Source of the DNA: Dasyornis broadbenti
Lineage: Eukaryota; Chordata; Aves; Passeriformes; Dasyornithidae
DNA length: 64,000 bases
Reading direction: 5' to 3'
NCBI GenBank assembly: GCA_013397935.1
Contig: VZRN01005756.1
Span: forward strand, 194,662-258,661
Part shown: in pieces, positions 1-11,400 of the stretch
Position numbering within the stretch: position 1 is the stretch's first letter
How the letters are laid out: the number at the start of each line of letters is the position of its first letter
Notes under the pieces: model-generated
Told to the model about the DNA's origin: nothing
The model's database searches: none
What the model saw: only the letters and a program-made list of their open reading frames with translations
Position numbers and translations under genes: made by a program

Positions 1-1759
1 ATGATGGAGCTAGAATTTCCCATGCTTGTTCTATGACTGTGAAACGACTGAAAAAATGTGTCAACATTTTAGAAATGGAATTTTATTTCAGAATAAAAAA
101 AGATAGTGTTAACATTTAGTGAGAAGAAAATTACTTCCAGAACTGATGAATATTTAAATCTGGCATTTTTTATCTGCCTAGTCTATAAGACGTATATTTC
201 ATAAATAAAGAGAAGCATTATTATAACAAGCATGAATTTAAAAAAAATTCCTCAGAGGACAACATTTAATGTTAAATTTCTCATCTTAAACATGGGTGTG
301 GAACTCATGCCTCTTATATATTGTAGTGCACCGAGCTACATGAATGACCTTAAATGGAGATAAAGTATTTCTCTCACATGAAGTTTTTAAATAAGACTAC
401 ATCCCATTCTAAAACTTTTGTTATAAATTTAGCAAAATCTACCAGAGCAAAATAAGCCTCTGAGTCTTAAAGCCTGTGATACAGAGAAGATTAGACTACA
501 TAGAAGACTATTAAGATTCAACAAAGTGTAGAAGCACAAGAATATGTTGATGCTGAAGTTTATTGCAGTGATTCTCTAATTAAGCAGCTTTTCTTCTCTC
601 TTTTCCCCACTCCCTAAAATGCCTGGCACTCAGAGATAGCATCTCCCTCTACTGCTATTTGGGAGGCCTGGACCAAATTTTCTTGCCTTTTTTTCTGTCC
701 CAGGCTCGTGACTTTGCCTCATCTCTTCTGCAGAACCATCTCCTTGCTCTGCTCTCAGCAGCTGCCTGGCAATGTGCCCCATGGTACATTCCCACTCTTA
801 GAAGGACTCCCTACTGAAAAGAAGCTCACCAAAATAGGACAGATAGTTTATTGAGTTTTCTCCCAAGGAACTGAGTTAGTTTAATGGGAATGATTGGTAA
901 AGTCTACTACGTATTTACAATAGTATTGGGATAAATTCTGCTTAATGGAGATGCTCACAACAAGTACCAAGTAACCGAATTATTTTTTAAAACCTTTCAA
1001 AATGGCCAGGGATAGTTTTAAAAATATGTTAAAGTTCTGCTGTTTTGATAAACACACGTCAAAATGAACCATGGGCATGTGTAGTCTTAAAAAAGGGCTA
1101 TAGCCAAGGAAATTAGGTTAAAAAATAAGAGTAACTTTGTGTAAGAATGCCCTGCTGACATTCTGGAAATAACCAAATCAGAAATAAAGGAAAAAAAAAA
1201 AAAAGGACAAATGTAATGTCAATCCTATCTTATTTGTGTGTCCTTTAAATGTTTAGTAATATAAAATTAAGGCTATAGTATGGTGTGCAGTACTTAAACC
1301 AGTGTATTAATAGCATTTAGACAAAAGTGTAGGATCAAGGTTGTCTTTCTTTTAATGCATCATGTAGTTTTATCCCCTATTTGAGATCTAGAAACTAATT
1401 CTGCAAGCTGGAAAAAAATGGTTTTGGAGGTTTCCAAAACAGGGTGTTTATTCAGATCCCTACCACATCTTGCTATAATATTATTAACATGGTTTAAATT
1501 TGTGTAAATGTAAATAAAAGAGCAGAAATAACTTTTTTTTTTTTTTAAAGAAAAGAAGTGTCTAAACTACAATTGTGCATGAAAGTTTTCAAAAAAGGTT
1601 CTTCTGTCATTGTATTCTCCTCAACTACATGTCGATATAAATGGAAGAGCACTTGGTAAAAGGTGAAGTAATGTGAGGTGATGTGTTCTCAAAGATCATT
1701 GTGGATGGCCATGTGGACATTTTGCTGTATCTCAATTTTTCAAAATATTTCAGTTTGTA
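1..1759. other. Intronic sequence, nothing recognised
   Basis: AT-rich sequence with an A tract near 1190 and a T tract near 1532. I see no exon, repeat family or motif cluster. Confidence 0.6.
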
Positions 1760-2004
1760 AGAAGTGGCCTCAAGTTGTGCCAGAGGAGGTTTACACCAGA
1801 TATGAAGAAAAGTTTTTCACTTTGGCAGGCATTGGAACAGGCTGCCCAAAAAAGTGGTGGAAACACCATCCCCAAGGTGTTCAAAAGACATTTAAATGTG
1901 GCACATGGGGACATGATTCACTGGTGAACATAGTGGTGCTGGGTTAACAGTAGGACTTGATGATCTTAGAGGTATTTTCCAACCTTAATGATTCTATGGT
2001 TCTA
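1760..2004 (+). mobile_element. CR1 LINE 3' fragment, sense strand +
   Basis: The block runs from GTAAGAAGTGGCCTCAAGTT through GGAACAGGCTGCCCAAAAA and GTGGTGGAAACACCATCCCC. It then passes a GACTTGATGATCTTAGAGGT segment to TTCCAACCTTAATG and the terminal ATTCTATGGTTCTA. This is the usual order of the CR1 3' end in birds. Non-LTR retrotransposon copies of this type are 5'-truncated, and this one keeps only about 245 bp. The open frame across part of it is incidental. Confidence 0.9.
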
Positions 2005-3400
2005 AGCAGCCAATCCCAACACATGCACAGCACATCAGCACATGGCTGCTGCATGACATCATGTGCTGTCCCAAGAGCCGCAACAGTAATGTCTGGTCAT
2101 GTTTGGGACAGATGGAAGCGATCTTAAACTAGTTCAAAATATGAAGAGCCCAACAGTAACTGCAGTAAAAATGAGAAATAAATGTTTTTGTAGTCACTTG
2201 ACATATTTAAAAGTATAAAAGTAGTAAAATAAAGATTAGAATCAAGGTTCGTTCCTCAATACACTATTTTTGGTAACTAAATACAAAAATGGTTCTTTGC
2301 TATTAAAAGCCAAATTCTCCATTTGCAGTTAAATATCTAAAGACAAAATCTACCTTATCCCATGTTTGAACAAGAGAAACAGAAACTACAGACTGGCTAC
2401 AGCCTGACTATGGACAGACTATTGCCTCTCTGTAGTCATGCAGCATCTCCAACAAAAGTTCCCAGAAAATCCTCATGCTGCAACTCTGAAGATTAAAAGT
2501 CACTGTCCACTACAGATATGAGGTTTCTGACCTGAAGTGACCAGCCATAGATTAGTGAGTGAATAACTTTACTGCATTTTGAACCTTGGCTCCTCAGCCC
2601 CTCACACTCTACCCAGTCAAATGGTTCTGTGAGTGTTTCTTCCAGAGGTGTCTCTTCGGTGTTGAACCTCCCAGATCCCATTAAAGGGTCCCTGCTGTGT
2701 CCCACTGCTTGCCTGGCCCAGCCCTGCACATTCTCCTCCTGTGGATTCTCTTCACAGCCACATTGAATCCTCTTTTCCTTATCAGGCTCATACAGGCCTC
2801 CCCTGCATGCTCCTCCCTGCAACAAGGAGACAAGAATGGCGGGCTGGATCCAGCTGATCATTGTTTTGCTTCACAAAACCCTGCCATGGGCACAGATTAA
2901 CACCAAAAACTAGATGGCAGCAGCCAAGGGAAAAGGCCTCTTGGAATGCCTCCACACTGCTGCCGGAGCGACCGCTGTTCAACATCCGTCGTGGGCTGCG
3001 TGGTTCAGTGCTGCTTTCATTTCCAACAGCCTCATTTCCATCAAGCTGTCCCCTTAAACAGGGAAAATATTTACAACTGAAAAAAGCAAGTGAACAGCTT
3101 TTCCTTAACTAGGCTGCTAGTGCCTTGAGTTTAGATCTGTTTACATACAACAGCTCCTCTTTCACTGGTCTGTGTGTCCAGTCTAGAGAGGTCTTCTATT
3201 CTTGTCACCTGCATGGTCATATTAGACCTGGCATTTGTGCAAATCCACTTTCCTGTTAAAGACAGAAATCACAAACTAGGAGTCTGATGTGCCAAAATAT
3301 ATTTCTATCTACATGTAGGTGCTAATGAACTACTGAATTTTCTGTGATGCAGCAAGATACAAACTTGGAGCCTTCCTGGTCAAATTGTGTTGTCTTCCGT

Positions 3401-3429
3401 TCTACAGCTGAGCTCTCACCAGCTGTAGA
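3401..3429. repeat. Inverted repeat with paired CAGCTG E-boxes
   Basis: Arms TCTACAGCTG (3401-3410) and CAGCTGTAGA (3420-3429) are exact reverse complements, separated by a 9-base loop. Each arm carries a CAGCTG E-box, a site for class I/II bHLH dimers. Whether it acts as DNA (paired sites) or as an RNA hairpin is unknown. Confidence 0.75.
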
Positions 3430-4122
3430 GAGCCAGTAGTATTGCTCAAACTCTTCATAGGTCTGTTTGTCTAAACAGCAAGATTATATTAAATCAAAGA
3501 GAAACTAGAAACATGTAGACATGTACATTTCCTAGGCTTGAAAAGATATTCCTATGCATTTAATCTTCTTGAGACTACCCAATTATTATGCAACAGGGGA
3601 TGGAAATTGAAAGTAGTGGAAGGAAATGGAAGGCAATAACCTCAATGTCCAATTGGGCTGACACATACAAAAGGTGCATGAAGCTGAGAGCAGAGGAATC
3701 TTGGCAGTTTGGTAAAATTATAGGAACAGATATTTAAAAATATCTAAATGGGAGATCTATCACTCTAAATATAATAAAAGTATCTAAATAGGTATCTATG
3801 AATATTTAATAATGATACAGGGAGTTCTTAAGGTCAAATTGAAATAAGACTCAAATGCCTAGACAAGTTTTAGATCTGAGATTCACTTGTTAAAAACAAT
3901 GTCTTCAAATTTTCTGGTGGCTGCATGACGATTGTTTCATCAACAGTAACAGTCATAAGAGCATATATTATTTCATAATGTAATTGTATGTAATTCATGA
4001 GTATTGGCTAAACTCCTAGAGGAGAAAAATTAAGAACTTTATTAGTCATTGAGCTATTTCAAGTCTACCTTTAGTTTGAGTATTCTTCAGTCCTGATGTG
4101 GACCTTGTTCTACCATATCTCC

Positions 4123-4144
4123 CAATAGTGTTGCAACACTATTG
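4123..4144. repeat. 22-bp perfect palindrome
   Basis: Arms CAATAGTGTTG and CAACACTATTG abut with no spacer, giving a complete 22-bp two-fold symmetric site centred on TTGCAA. The centre resembles a C/EBP- or PAR-type bZIP core, and GTGTT/AACAC is loosely T-box-like. Both readings are inference from short motifs. Confidence 0.85.
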
Positions 4145-5118
4145 ATTATGTCATCAGCTGCTATTCCTATTGCAATTCTGAACAGCATTAAAATAATTTT
4201 TGTTCAAGTTACCCAACCTTCCACTACTCTAAGATGCGTAGTACTAATATACTTCAAGACTGAAACTTGAAAGATCTAAAATGTAATTGACATCTGGCAC
4301 GGTGACTCAATTAAATACTGTGCTGAATTAATTAACTTGCTCTGTCTCCTGAGCCAACAGCAGTTGAGACTGTATTCAGCAACACGGCACTGCTGGAAAC
4401 AAGAAGCACTTCCACAGGATATTACATGTACAGCTGTATTCAGTGCAGAGTGCAAGGGGAATAAGTAGGCTCCAACTGTTACAGCCTGAATGAATCCTGT
4501 GAGGCCCTGTCACATCACTAACACTAAACAGTACAGTCAGGTAAGATACTTGTAATCAGCCACAAACATATTTGCCAATAAACATAGCAGCTACAAAATT
4601 ATGGTATTTACTCAGCGGAGGGTCCCTGGATTTTTCTTTCCTTTCCTCTCTATACAAAAAATCCACATTAAAACTCGTTTCCAAAAATTTGATTTTTATA
4701 GCAGTGCGATGTTTGAGGTTCTCATTCAGAAAAGAACTAAACCTGTTTTCAGCTGCTCATGTGAAAGTTTGATTGAATTCTAAGGATGTGAGGTTCTACC
4801 CAAATGAGCTTTCCAAAAGACATATATCAGCAACCTAAGTAAAGAATCCCAACTCCCCTGATGAACAACAGAGAACATATACAATAGTGAGATAAGTAAT
4901 CAAATGTCAAAAAATCATAAAAAACCCCATAATAACTTCAAGAAAAAAATACAAATAAAACTGCATAGAAGCTGATGCTGAGGTTTTGTTGCTTTAACAG
5001 CAAATTAAAGTTGCATCAAAAGGTTTACATTTCTTCATACAGAATTTTAAAGTAACAAGTGTAGGATTAGAGCAAACATCTGATATTTGGGAAAATGAAA
5101 AAATACTTAGAAACAGAG

Positions 5119-5290
5119 AATAATTCAGGTGAGAAGAGATCTCTGGAGGTCATCCAGTCCAAAGTCCTGCTCAAAGCAGGGCAAACTTCAAAGTCAGACC
5201 CAACTTCGGAGTTAAATCAAATTGCTCAGGATGATATCTGGTTCAGTTTTGACTTTTTCAAAGGATGGAGTTGCACAGGGGACAAAACAA
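5119..5290 (-). mobile_element. CR1 LINE fragment, sense strand -
   Basis: The plus strand reads GGAGGTCATCCAGTCC, CTGCTCAAAGCAGGGC, ACTTCGGAGTTAAATCAAAT, TGCTCAGGATGAT and TTTTTCAAAGGATGGAGTTG. This is the reverse complement of the CR1 3' region, in the usual order. Neither end is sharp, and the 3'-terminal octamer repeats are missing or too diverged to see. The 87-codon open frame here is not a gene. Confidence 0.85.
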
Positions 5291-7597
5291 TATTTCTGAA
5301 GACTAAAATTCTGTTTACAGGAACTTTTTCAGATTTCCAAATGTGTTTATATTTGTAGGCAAACCAAAAGTAAAATCTTTCAAGTGTCAGTAAAAATAGA
5401 CCTTATTATTTTTAATTTGACAAGAAACAAAGTATCTTTCCATTTTAGTGAGAAAAAGTCCTGAATATTTTCATCCCACATCTCTCTGAACTACATTGAG
5501 AAAGTTGTTCCATCCCATTAAAATCAACAAATTAAAAGTCAGTTCAGCTCACCGCTTAATTATCAGTTCATTAAAACCCAACTCTCTTAGCTAAATGTTT
5601 CTGAAACAGCAAAAGTGGTATTTGTCCAAATTTAAAAAGCAGTAACAGACCTTAAAACATGTCTGTGCTACCAAAGGAGAAGCAAGGTCTTGCTAGAATT
5701 GTGGTTATTCTATGACTCCATTAAAAATAAAAAAAAAAAAAAAAAAAAAAAANNNNNNNNNNNNNNNNNNNNNNNNNNNNNNNNNNNNNAAAAAAAAAAA
5801 AGATGCAATATGATTGGCTGCCAACATGTGGCAAATTTATCCTAAGAATATGTAATAAAGATTAATTTTGTAGTGAAGGGACAATCAATATCATCTCCCA
5901 TACTAAAACATTATGTTCATGTTGTATATGACTGATGAAGTGGTACAAGTGGACAAAATCAAGCTAGCATTTCTCCTAAGATATGGATTGTGGACTGACT
6001 TTGAGCTACAACAGGACTAGGGTTTCTGTTACATGAAAGCTGATGAAAGTAGTTATAGTGGGATTTAGAAAATTATTTGAATTACAGGTGGTTGCCACAT
6101 ATGGCCTTTTATGAAAAACATTTTGAGAATGATGATAGGCCAATAATAAAACAGATGAAGAAATAAAAATTAAATTGATAGAGAAAATGGAGACAAGTGT
6201 TCAAATTTTCCAATTTTTCCTTTCTAACAATAAAGTGCTTTGATTGTGTAGTACTTTTGAAAATCTATTCTTTATTCAGGTGCCTGAATGGGAAATCTGA
6301 TCTGGGCTGGGAATACTGAACTTTAGTAAACTTAGACAAAGTTTCCATGCCACTTTCTGTAACATTTCTTAACACCATTTGATTAATATATTATGTTAAA
6401 CAATATAAAATGTTAAGACTTTAAATGCCTGCTGTGTAGTCATAACAGAATAACGCTTCACTCAAATTTTAATATGCATATTTACAGAAAGTAACATGCA
6501 TCCTATCCAGCAACCCTTAGATATACAGGCATAGGTTCTCCAGGCAGGAGTTGAAGATAATCAATTTCTCCCCTTTTCTCCCATGTCCACATAACTCCTC
6601 TCTCACACTGTCCCAGATGATACATCAGCAACTCAGTGCTCTTCAGGTCTGCCAAGGGCAGGACAATACCCAGGGCTGGTGAACACTGGGAAGCTCAGCT
6701 TCTCAATTTACAGCACAGATGTGTGCACCCCAAATGCCTGCAATCCCCTCCTGTGAAACCATTCCACGCATCTTTATGCTAAATACATTCAATGCAAAGT
6801 CTGTAATAGCAGACAGTGATCCAGCTGCAGATAATGGTTCTTCCGAAGTATCCCACAGGGCAATGCATGTTCCAAGACTGTTTAAACCCTTCTAGAGATA
6901 TTAGTTGTTTCCTTCCTGGTATTTTCAGAAAATTAATCTGAACTATACACAAATAATATTGAAGCTCAGACTTAAAACCAACACAAACAAAGATGAAATG
7001 AAGACCAAGAAATTACATGATTTTCAGTACACTAAACTGACATCAGCAAAGTATTACTTTCAAGTAATACGGTTCACATACTTTCTGCAATCAGAATAAA
7101 AATGAGACTAATTGAGAATATATTATATGACAGGTGTCTTTTAATGCTTTTCAAAAAAATGTTAATTTGATGGAAGAGTTTGCTATGTTCAGTTACAATG
7201 AGGCAAATATACTTAATTTTATCCTAAAATAATGTATTTATTTTTGATACTTTTCTTTAATGGAAAATAAATATTCAGCAATTAATACTATGAAAATTTC
7301 TAAAAGCCACTAAAAAATCAGATATTCCTACTGAAACACAACACCTTGGTTCAGCAAACAAGGAAGTGACATTTCCCTTCAGTAAAATAACAAGTTAAAC
7401 ACTATTAACCTATGCTCCAAATAACTTCATGTGGATGGTTGCCATAGATGAACAAATTGGAAAAGAGCCAAACACCACTGTCCGCTAAAGCCAACAATGC
7501 CTGTTTTCAAATGCTCCGTCTGAGGAGCAATTCAGGCTATTCCCTGAAGAATGGCACACAATCTAACAAAGCCAAGCGTCTCGGAGCATCTACATAC
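5291..7597. other. Intronic sequence including an assembly gap
   Basis: AT-rich sequence with the N gap (5753-5789) and a near-palindrome at 7051-7070, where GTATTACTT and AAGTAATAC are separated by 2 bases. I see no exon before the donor of the ZFPM2 exon. Confidence 0.6.
5729..5801. other. Assembly gap inside poly-A
   Basis: An A tract of about 24 bases runs into 37 N (5753-5789), followed by about 12 more A. The gap sits inside a homopolymer, so its true length is unknown and sequence may be missing. The bases just before it (TTATTCTATGACTCC) faintly resemble a CR1 tail, too weakly to call. Confidence 0.95.
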
Positions 7598-7716
7598 CAA
7601 GGTGTTATTATTCAGATCCATCTTCCCAGTGAAAGGCCCCCATGTTGTTCCGACCGGAAGCTGCTGCCGGCTCTGAATCTTGCGCTCCCCGTCTTTCTGG
7701 ACCACCTCCAACTCTC
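7598..7716 (-). CDS. ZFPM2: ZFPM2 (FOG2) internal coding exon, probably exon 4
   Basis: Seen: the minus strand has a pyrimidine-rich acceptor ending TTTCTTTGTTTGCAG just before 7716 and a donor GTATGT just after 7598. The 119-bp exon enters in phase 1 (a Gly codon split G|GA) and leaves in phase 0. It encodes 39 residues starting ELEVVQKDGERKIQ, then LPVGTTWGPFTGKMDL, ending NNNTL. Known: ZFPM2/FOG2 is a nuclear multi-zinc-finger cofactor that binds the N-terminal finger of GATA4/5/6 and recruits NuRD, acting in heart, diaphragm and gonad development. From memory, human FOG2 has nearly the same peptide at about residues 101-140 of roughly 1150. The GTTWGPF..GKM core resembles the start of a PR/SET-like domain. 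Odd points: a few apparent substitutions (Val for Phe after EV, Thr for Pro before GK, Thr for Ser in NNNSL), consistent with a non-mammal. If the intron were retained, translation would stop after 21 further codons. ZFPM1 is the main alternative, but the match to ZFPM2 is closer. Confidence 0.92.
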
Positions 7717-7735
7717 CTGCAAACAAAGAAAACAA
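7717..7735 (-). other. ZFPM2: Splice acceptor and polypyrimidine tract of the ZFPM2 exon
   Basis: On the minus strand this reads as a T-rich tract ending in CAG immediately before the exon. It fixes the 5' boundary of the 119-bp exon and the phase-1 entry. The assignment rests on the sequence matching the vertebrate acceptor consensus exactly where the FOG2-like reading frame begins. Confidence 0.85.
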
Positions 7736-8262
7736 GCAGTGTTGAGAGTACTTTCACTCATGCCTTGACAACAACCACCTCTGCCTTTGTGCTGGTTTTA
7801 TACGCACAATGTTCTGAGGACCAATATAATGAGAATTAATTATGCTTGTCTGAAAAACAACTGATCTTGTCATCCTGCAAAAGAAAAACAAACCTTTTTC
7901 CCCTATAATTATATTCAAATTTGGTTTAGAAAGTCCCATTCCTTTCTTGCGTCTTTTCACACACATTAGAGTTTCAAAGCAATTTTATTCAGAACAGCAG
8001 TTTCATAAAAGTTCTTAAGAAGTGCTGAGGAGGGGGGAAATGACAGCTGAAAAGAGTGCAATAGCAGCCACACCTGGTGCATTACCTCCTTGATGCATTT
8101 TGCTGCACAAGATCACATTTTGAAGCATGCAGCTACTAAAAATATGAGAGACACACCATATAGCCATAAAAAATTCACAACACCTCCAAGGTACTACTAA
8201 AAACATTTACTGCAATTACAAAAAAAGTTTTGAACTGAGTGAGGTTTTACATGCAGTAATAT

Positions 8263-8478
8263 TTCAGAATTAAACAAAAAATAATTTTAATTGTTAGCTT
8301 AATGCTATAAGACAACATAAGTAAAAGCAATGAGAAGGCTGTATAATTTTTTAGTACATAGGTTCTTTTTTTCAGAATTAAACAAAAAATAATTTTAATT
8401 GTTAGCTTAATGCTATAAGACAACATAAGTAAAAGCAATGAGAAGGCTGTATAATTTTTTAGTACATAGGTTCTTTTT
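8263..8478. repeat. Perfect 108-bp tandem duplication
   Basis: The unit beginning TTCAGAATTAAACAAAAA at 8263 is repeated from 8371 to 8478 with no difference that I could find over 108 bases. It ends in GGTTCTTTTT both times. Perfect identity implies a very recent duplication, a variable-number tandem repeat, or a local assembly error. It also duplicates a short minus-strand open frame, which is why a repeated peptide appears there. It lies about 550 bp upstream of the ZFPM2 exon's splice acceptor. Confidence 0.95.
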
Positions 8479-11400
8479 AGTGCATGATAATTTGTATTTT
8501 TTATAAAAGCAAATTTTATTTTTGAAAGTGAAAACTTAATATTAACACTTATAAGAGAAATTTTTGCTTTTTAGCTCATGTTAACTTTTCTGGATTTTCC
8601 AGTAAAGAGAAAGAATAACACACAGTTGATCATTCCTATGGAGGGGAAAATAAAATTCAGTCACCAACCTTCCCCCCATATTCTATTCACTTCATTTCAA
8701 GATTAAAAAATAGTCTGGACAACCTTTTTTTGAAAGCGGTCTCTTCACAAAGCATACTTTTCATTAAAAAAAAGTTTCAATCAAAAATACAGCAACAGTT
8801 ATATTTATAAACACAACTTCTAATATTCTTTTCTAAATAAATTCTGGTTTCAGAGTTTCACAGAGATAGTATGGAACTGTGCTTTTCCTGTTAAATGTCG
8901 GACCGCTTTTTTCCATGCTCTTACACTTCCAAGCTTTGCCCTTCCTAAAGGTAGGCAAAAAATCTGTTGTTCTCACGAGCAGCAGAGCTCACCTCAACTT
9001 TGCTATAGCCATGATTTTTTGTGTTCTGTTTTCCATGACTTCTAAAGCCCCTTCTTCCCTTTCCATACCAAACATGCAACCGTGATTCCTGTCTTTTGCA
9101 TCAGCACGTCTCCACCCCAAATAAGGATGGTGCTTTTCCACAAACAGAGCAAAGTCCAACTGTGCAAGGAGTCAGCTCGTCCCAGATTTAGAACTGGTGG
9201 TTGTTGTGAAATGAACCTTGGGCTGAAGGAAGTGAGTAACCCCTCCTGGCTCACAGGCAGCTTCCACAGACTTCCCCCGAGCTAACCATTCCCATGGATG
9301 CCTGCATTTACATTACCGTCAGGCTGCAAAGCTTTTCCTTGTCCACAGGGGTTAATCTTGACCATCTTCCAAAGAGAAGACTTGGCTCCTGCTTCCATTT
9401 TCAAGCACAGAAATCTAAATTTCACCTCTGAGTGTTGCAGATTACAAAACTACTCTACGTAAAATCGTGCATCAGATCCTTCCTGCAAACTGGAACAAAT
9501 CTAGGAAATAGAGCTGTACCAGTTTACAAAAGCTTCTGCGTATGCGGGTGAGTTCTCATCATGACAGTGCTATGACATTTTAAAAGGCAGTAGGTGAGCA
9601 GGAAAGCTTATGGATTAATTATATCTAATTTACACGTGTGACATGTATGCATCCAAACAGAAAAAACCAACAAAAACAACCAAGCACAAATGCGTTTTTC
9701 CCTTCTCACAGTCACGTTGTTACAAATTGTATTAACTTTAAAAATCTCTTTATATGTTAATTAGAGAAACTGAGAAGAGAGAAATTGCAAAGTAACATGT
9801 TTATCACTTAGCCATACTGCAGCGTTTTCTCTCTACATAGAGAAAGAAACTGCAGCATTTGCTTGCTTTTACACACTAAAAAACAGCCATGTCTATGGAC
9901 ATGTCACATTTAACTGATACCAGAGGAATCATGAGAATCTTTGAAAACCCTTTTAAAAAATAATTCAGCCTCCCTTTCTGCCACTGACATTTTTCATTTG
10001 AAAAGGGTTCAGACACAGTCAAACAGTGACTCCTTATCTGTACCTGTGGATTTACAAGCAGGCCTGTCTTTTAATGGATTAAGAACGACAAACTTAGGGC
10101 AGATCAACCAGTGATATCCAAAAAGCTACCAAAGTTTTAAAGTACACATCATTACACATTATATTTTAAATAAAATTAATAACATGAATCTTACACCTGA
10201 TAAGTAGTTCAGGTTTGAGGCAAGCATAAGAACAAGCATTTTTTTTCCAAATATATTTTTTCCCTTCTGTTGATAATTAAATAAGTTACTATGGATTCTC
10301 TCTCTCTCTTTTATTCTCTTGTGTTACAGTTCCAAGCAGTAGTTCAGGCAATATTTCAATATATATGAATACTTTGAAATGTACTGCAGATGGGGTAACA
10401 TCATGCTGAATTGTATTGAAACTGTTGTATTTTCCCATTCACTTAGAACACCATAAAAGAGTAGTACATTGTAGACAGGGTAACAAAATGTTTTGCTGCA
10501 AAATCTTTCTGTTTCTCTTCATTACAATTCTCAAAAAAATCCATGCATTTCTCTGTTGTCACCATGACCAGTAGCCATTTTAATGCTATGGGTGAATGTC
10601 AGAGTTGGGATGGACAATCCTCTTGCATGTTTTGGCAAAACTAGACAATTTGGCTTCACTTATACACGGTATAGCACATTACAATTTAGTTCTTGGTGAA
10701 AACTTTGTTTTTCAGCTGAAAATCTTTGTTGTTTTAGAGGAAAAAATTAACACTGCCTGCAACTTTTCTGCATTTATTTACAACATTTTGCTTCTCTGAA
10801 ATTTCCTGTTTGGTGAATGGTACCAAAACTGCAGCACACAGGGGCCCAGTCTCCCACTTGATGGAACTGGGGCTGTGCCCTGCTCACTGCTGACTTCCCA
10901 CAGGGATGCTGGTTTAAGTGCCATTCCTGTGGCCCTAAGCAACGTATGACTTCCAAGGGTGTTTGCTGGAAAATGAGAACCTCACCCTGTGACTCTTAAT
11001 TAAAAGGGTTTGAAAGATGTGTCAGCAAGACAAGATTTTCCCCTTCAGCCTCAGAGGAAGTTCACATGTAAATCTGAAGTGTTCCCTACATCTACCCTGC
11101 CCTGCACAACTGCTCAGGGTCTTCACAGATTACATCAGGAGAAGGAAGAGGATCTGAGACTTTATTGCTGTATCGCAACTCACAGTAAGAAGTGCAAAGA
11201 CTCAGCTGGTACTGACTCTTCACACAGACTTGTCCATGGAAATTCCAACATGTTGGGAGAAAAAGAAAAGAAAGGATGAAAAACTGCTGCAGCTTCTTTT
11301 AATCCATGCTCAAGCCCAAAGGAAGCAGAAAATTCTGTGCCAAACACTGTTAAGCGCTTCTAGTAATCAGCAATTGCAACAAACCATCTCAATACTGAAT

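Larger units (their letters stand above)
2005..5118. other. Intronic sequence with a GC-richer patch
   Basis: Mostly AT-rich. The stretch from about 2490 to 3060 is visibly richer in G+C and stays open for 122 codons on the minus strand (2493-2861). The translation has no family I recognise, and no flanking splice pair or poly-A signal persuaded me. It could be an old LTR or other repeat, but I cannot name one. Two inverted repeats (3401-3429 and 4123-4144) are listed separately. Confidence 0.5.
1..7597 (-). other. ZFPM2: ZFPM2 intron 3' of the recognised exon (partial)
   Basis: Sequence downstream of the exon in the gene's direction. The following ZFPM2 exon should continue with a peptide near [20 protein letters not shown]. 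I searched by eye for its reverse complement and did not find it, so the intron seems to be longer than 7.6 kb. It contains two CR1 fragments, a poly-A-flanked assembly gap and two notable inverted repeats, listed separately. The short open frames here have no recognisable protein similarity. Confidence 0.7.

Noticed and set aside
2493..2861. 122-codon minus-strand open frame in a GC-richer patch
   Set aside because: No recognised domain or splice context, and it does not match any ZFPM2 exon peptide I recall. Possibly an old LTR, but no terminal repeats were found.
5690..5725. Possible CR1 tail before the gap (TTATTCTATGACTCC)
   Set aside because: Too short and diverged; the upstream CR1 order is not recognisable.
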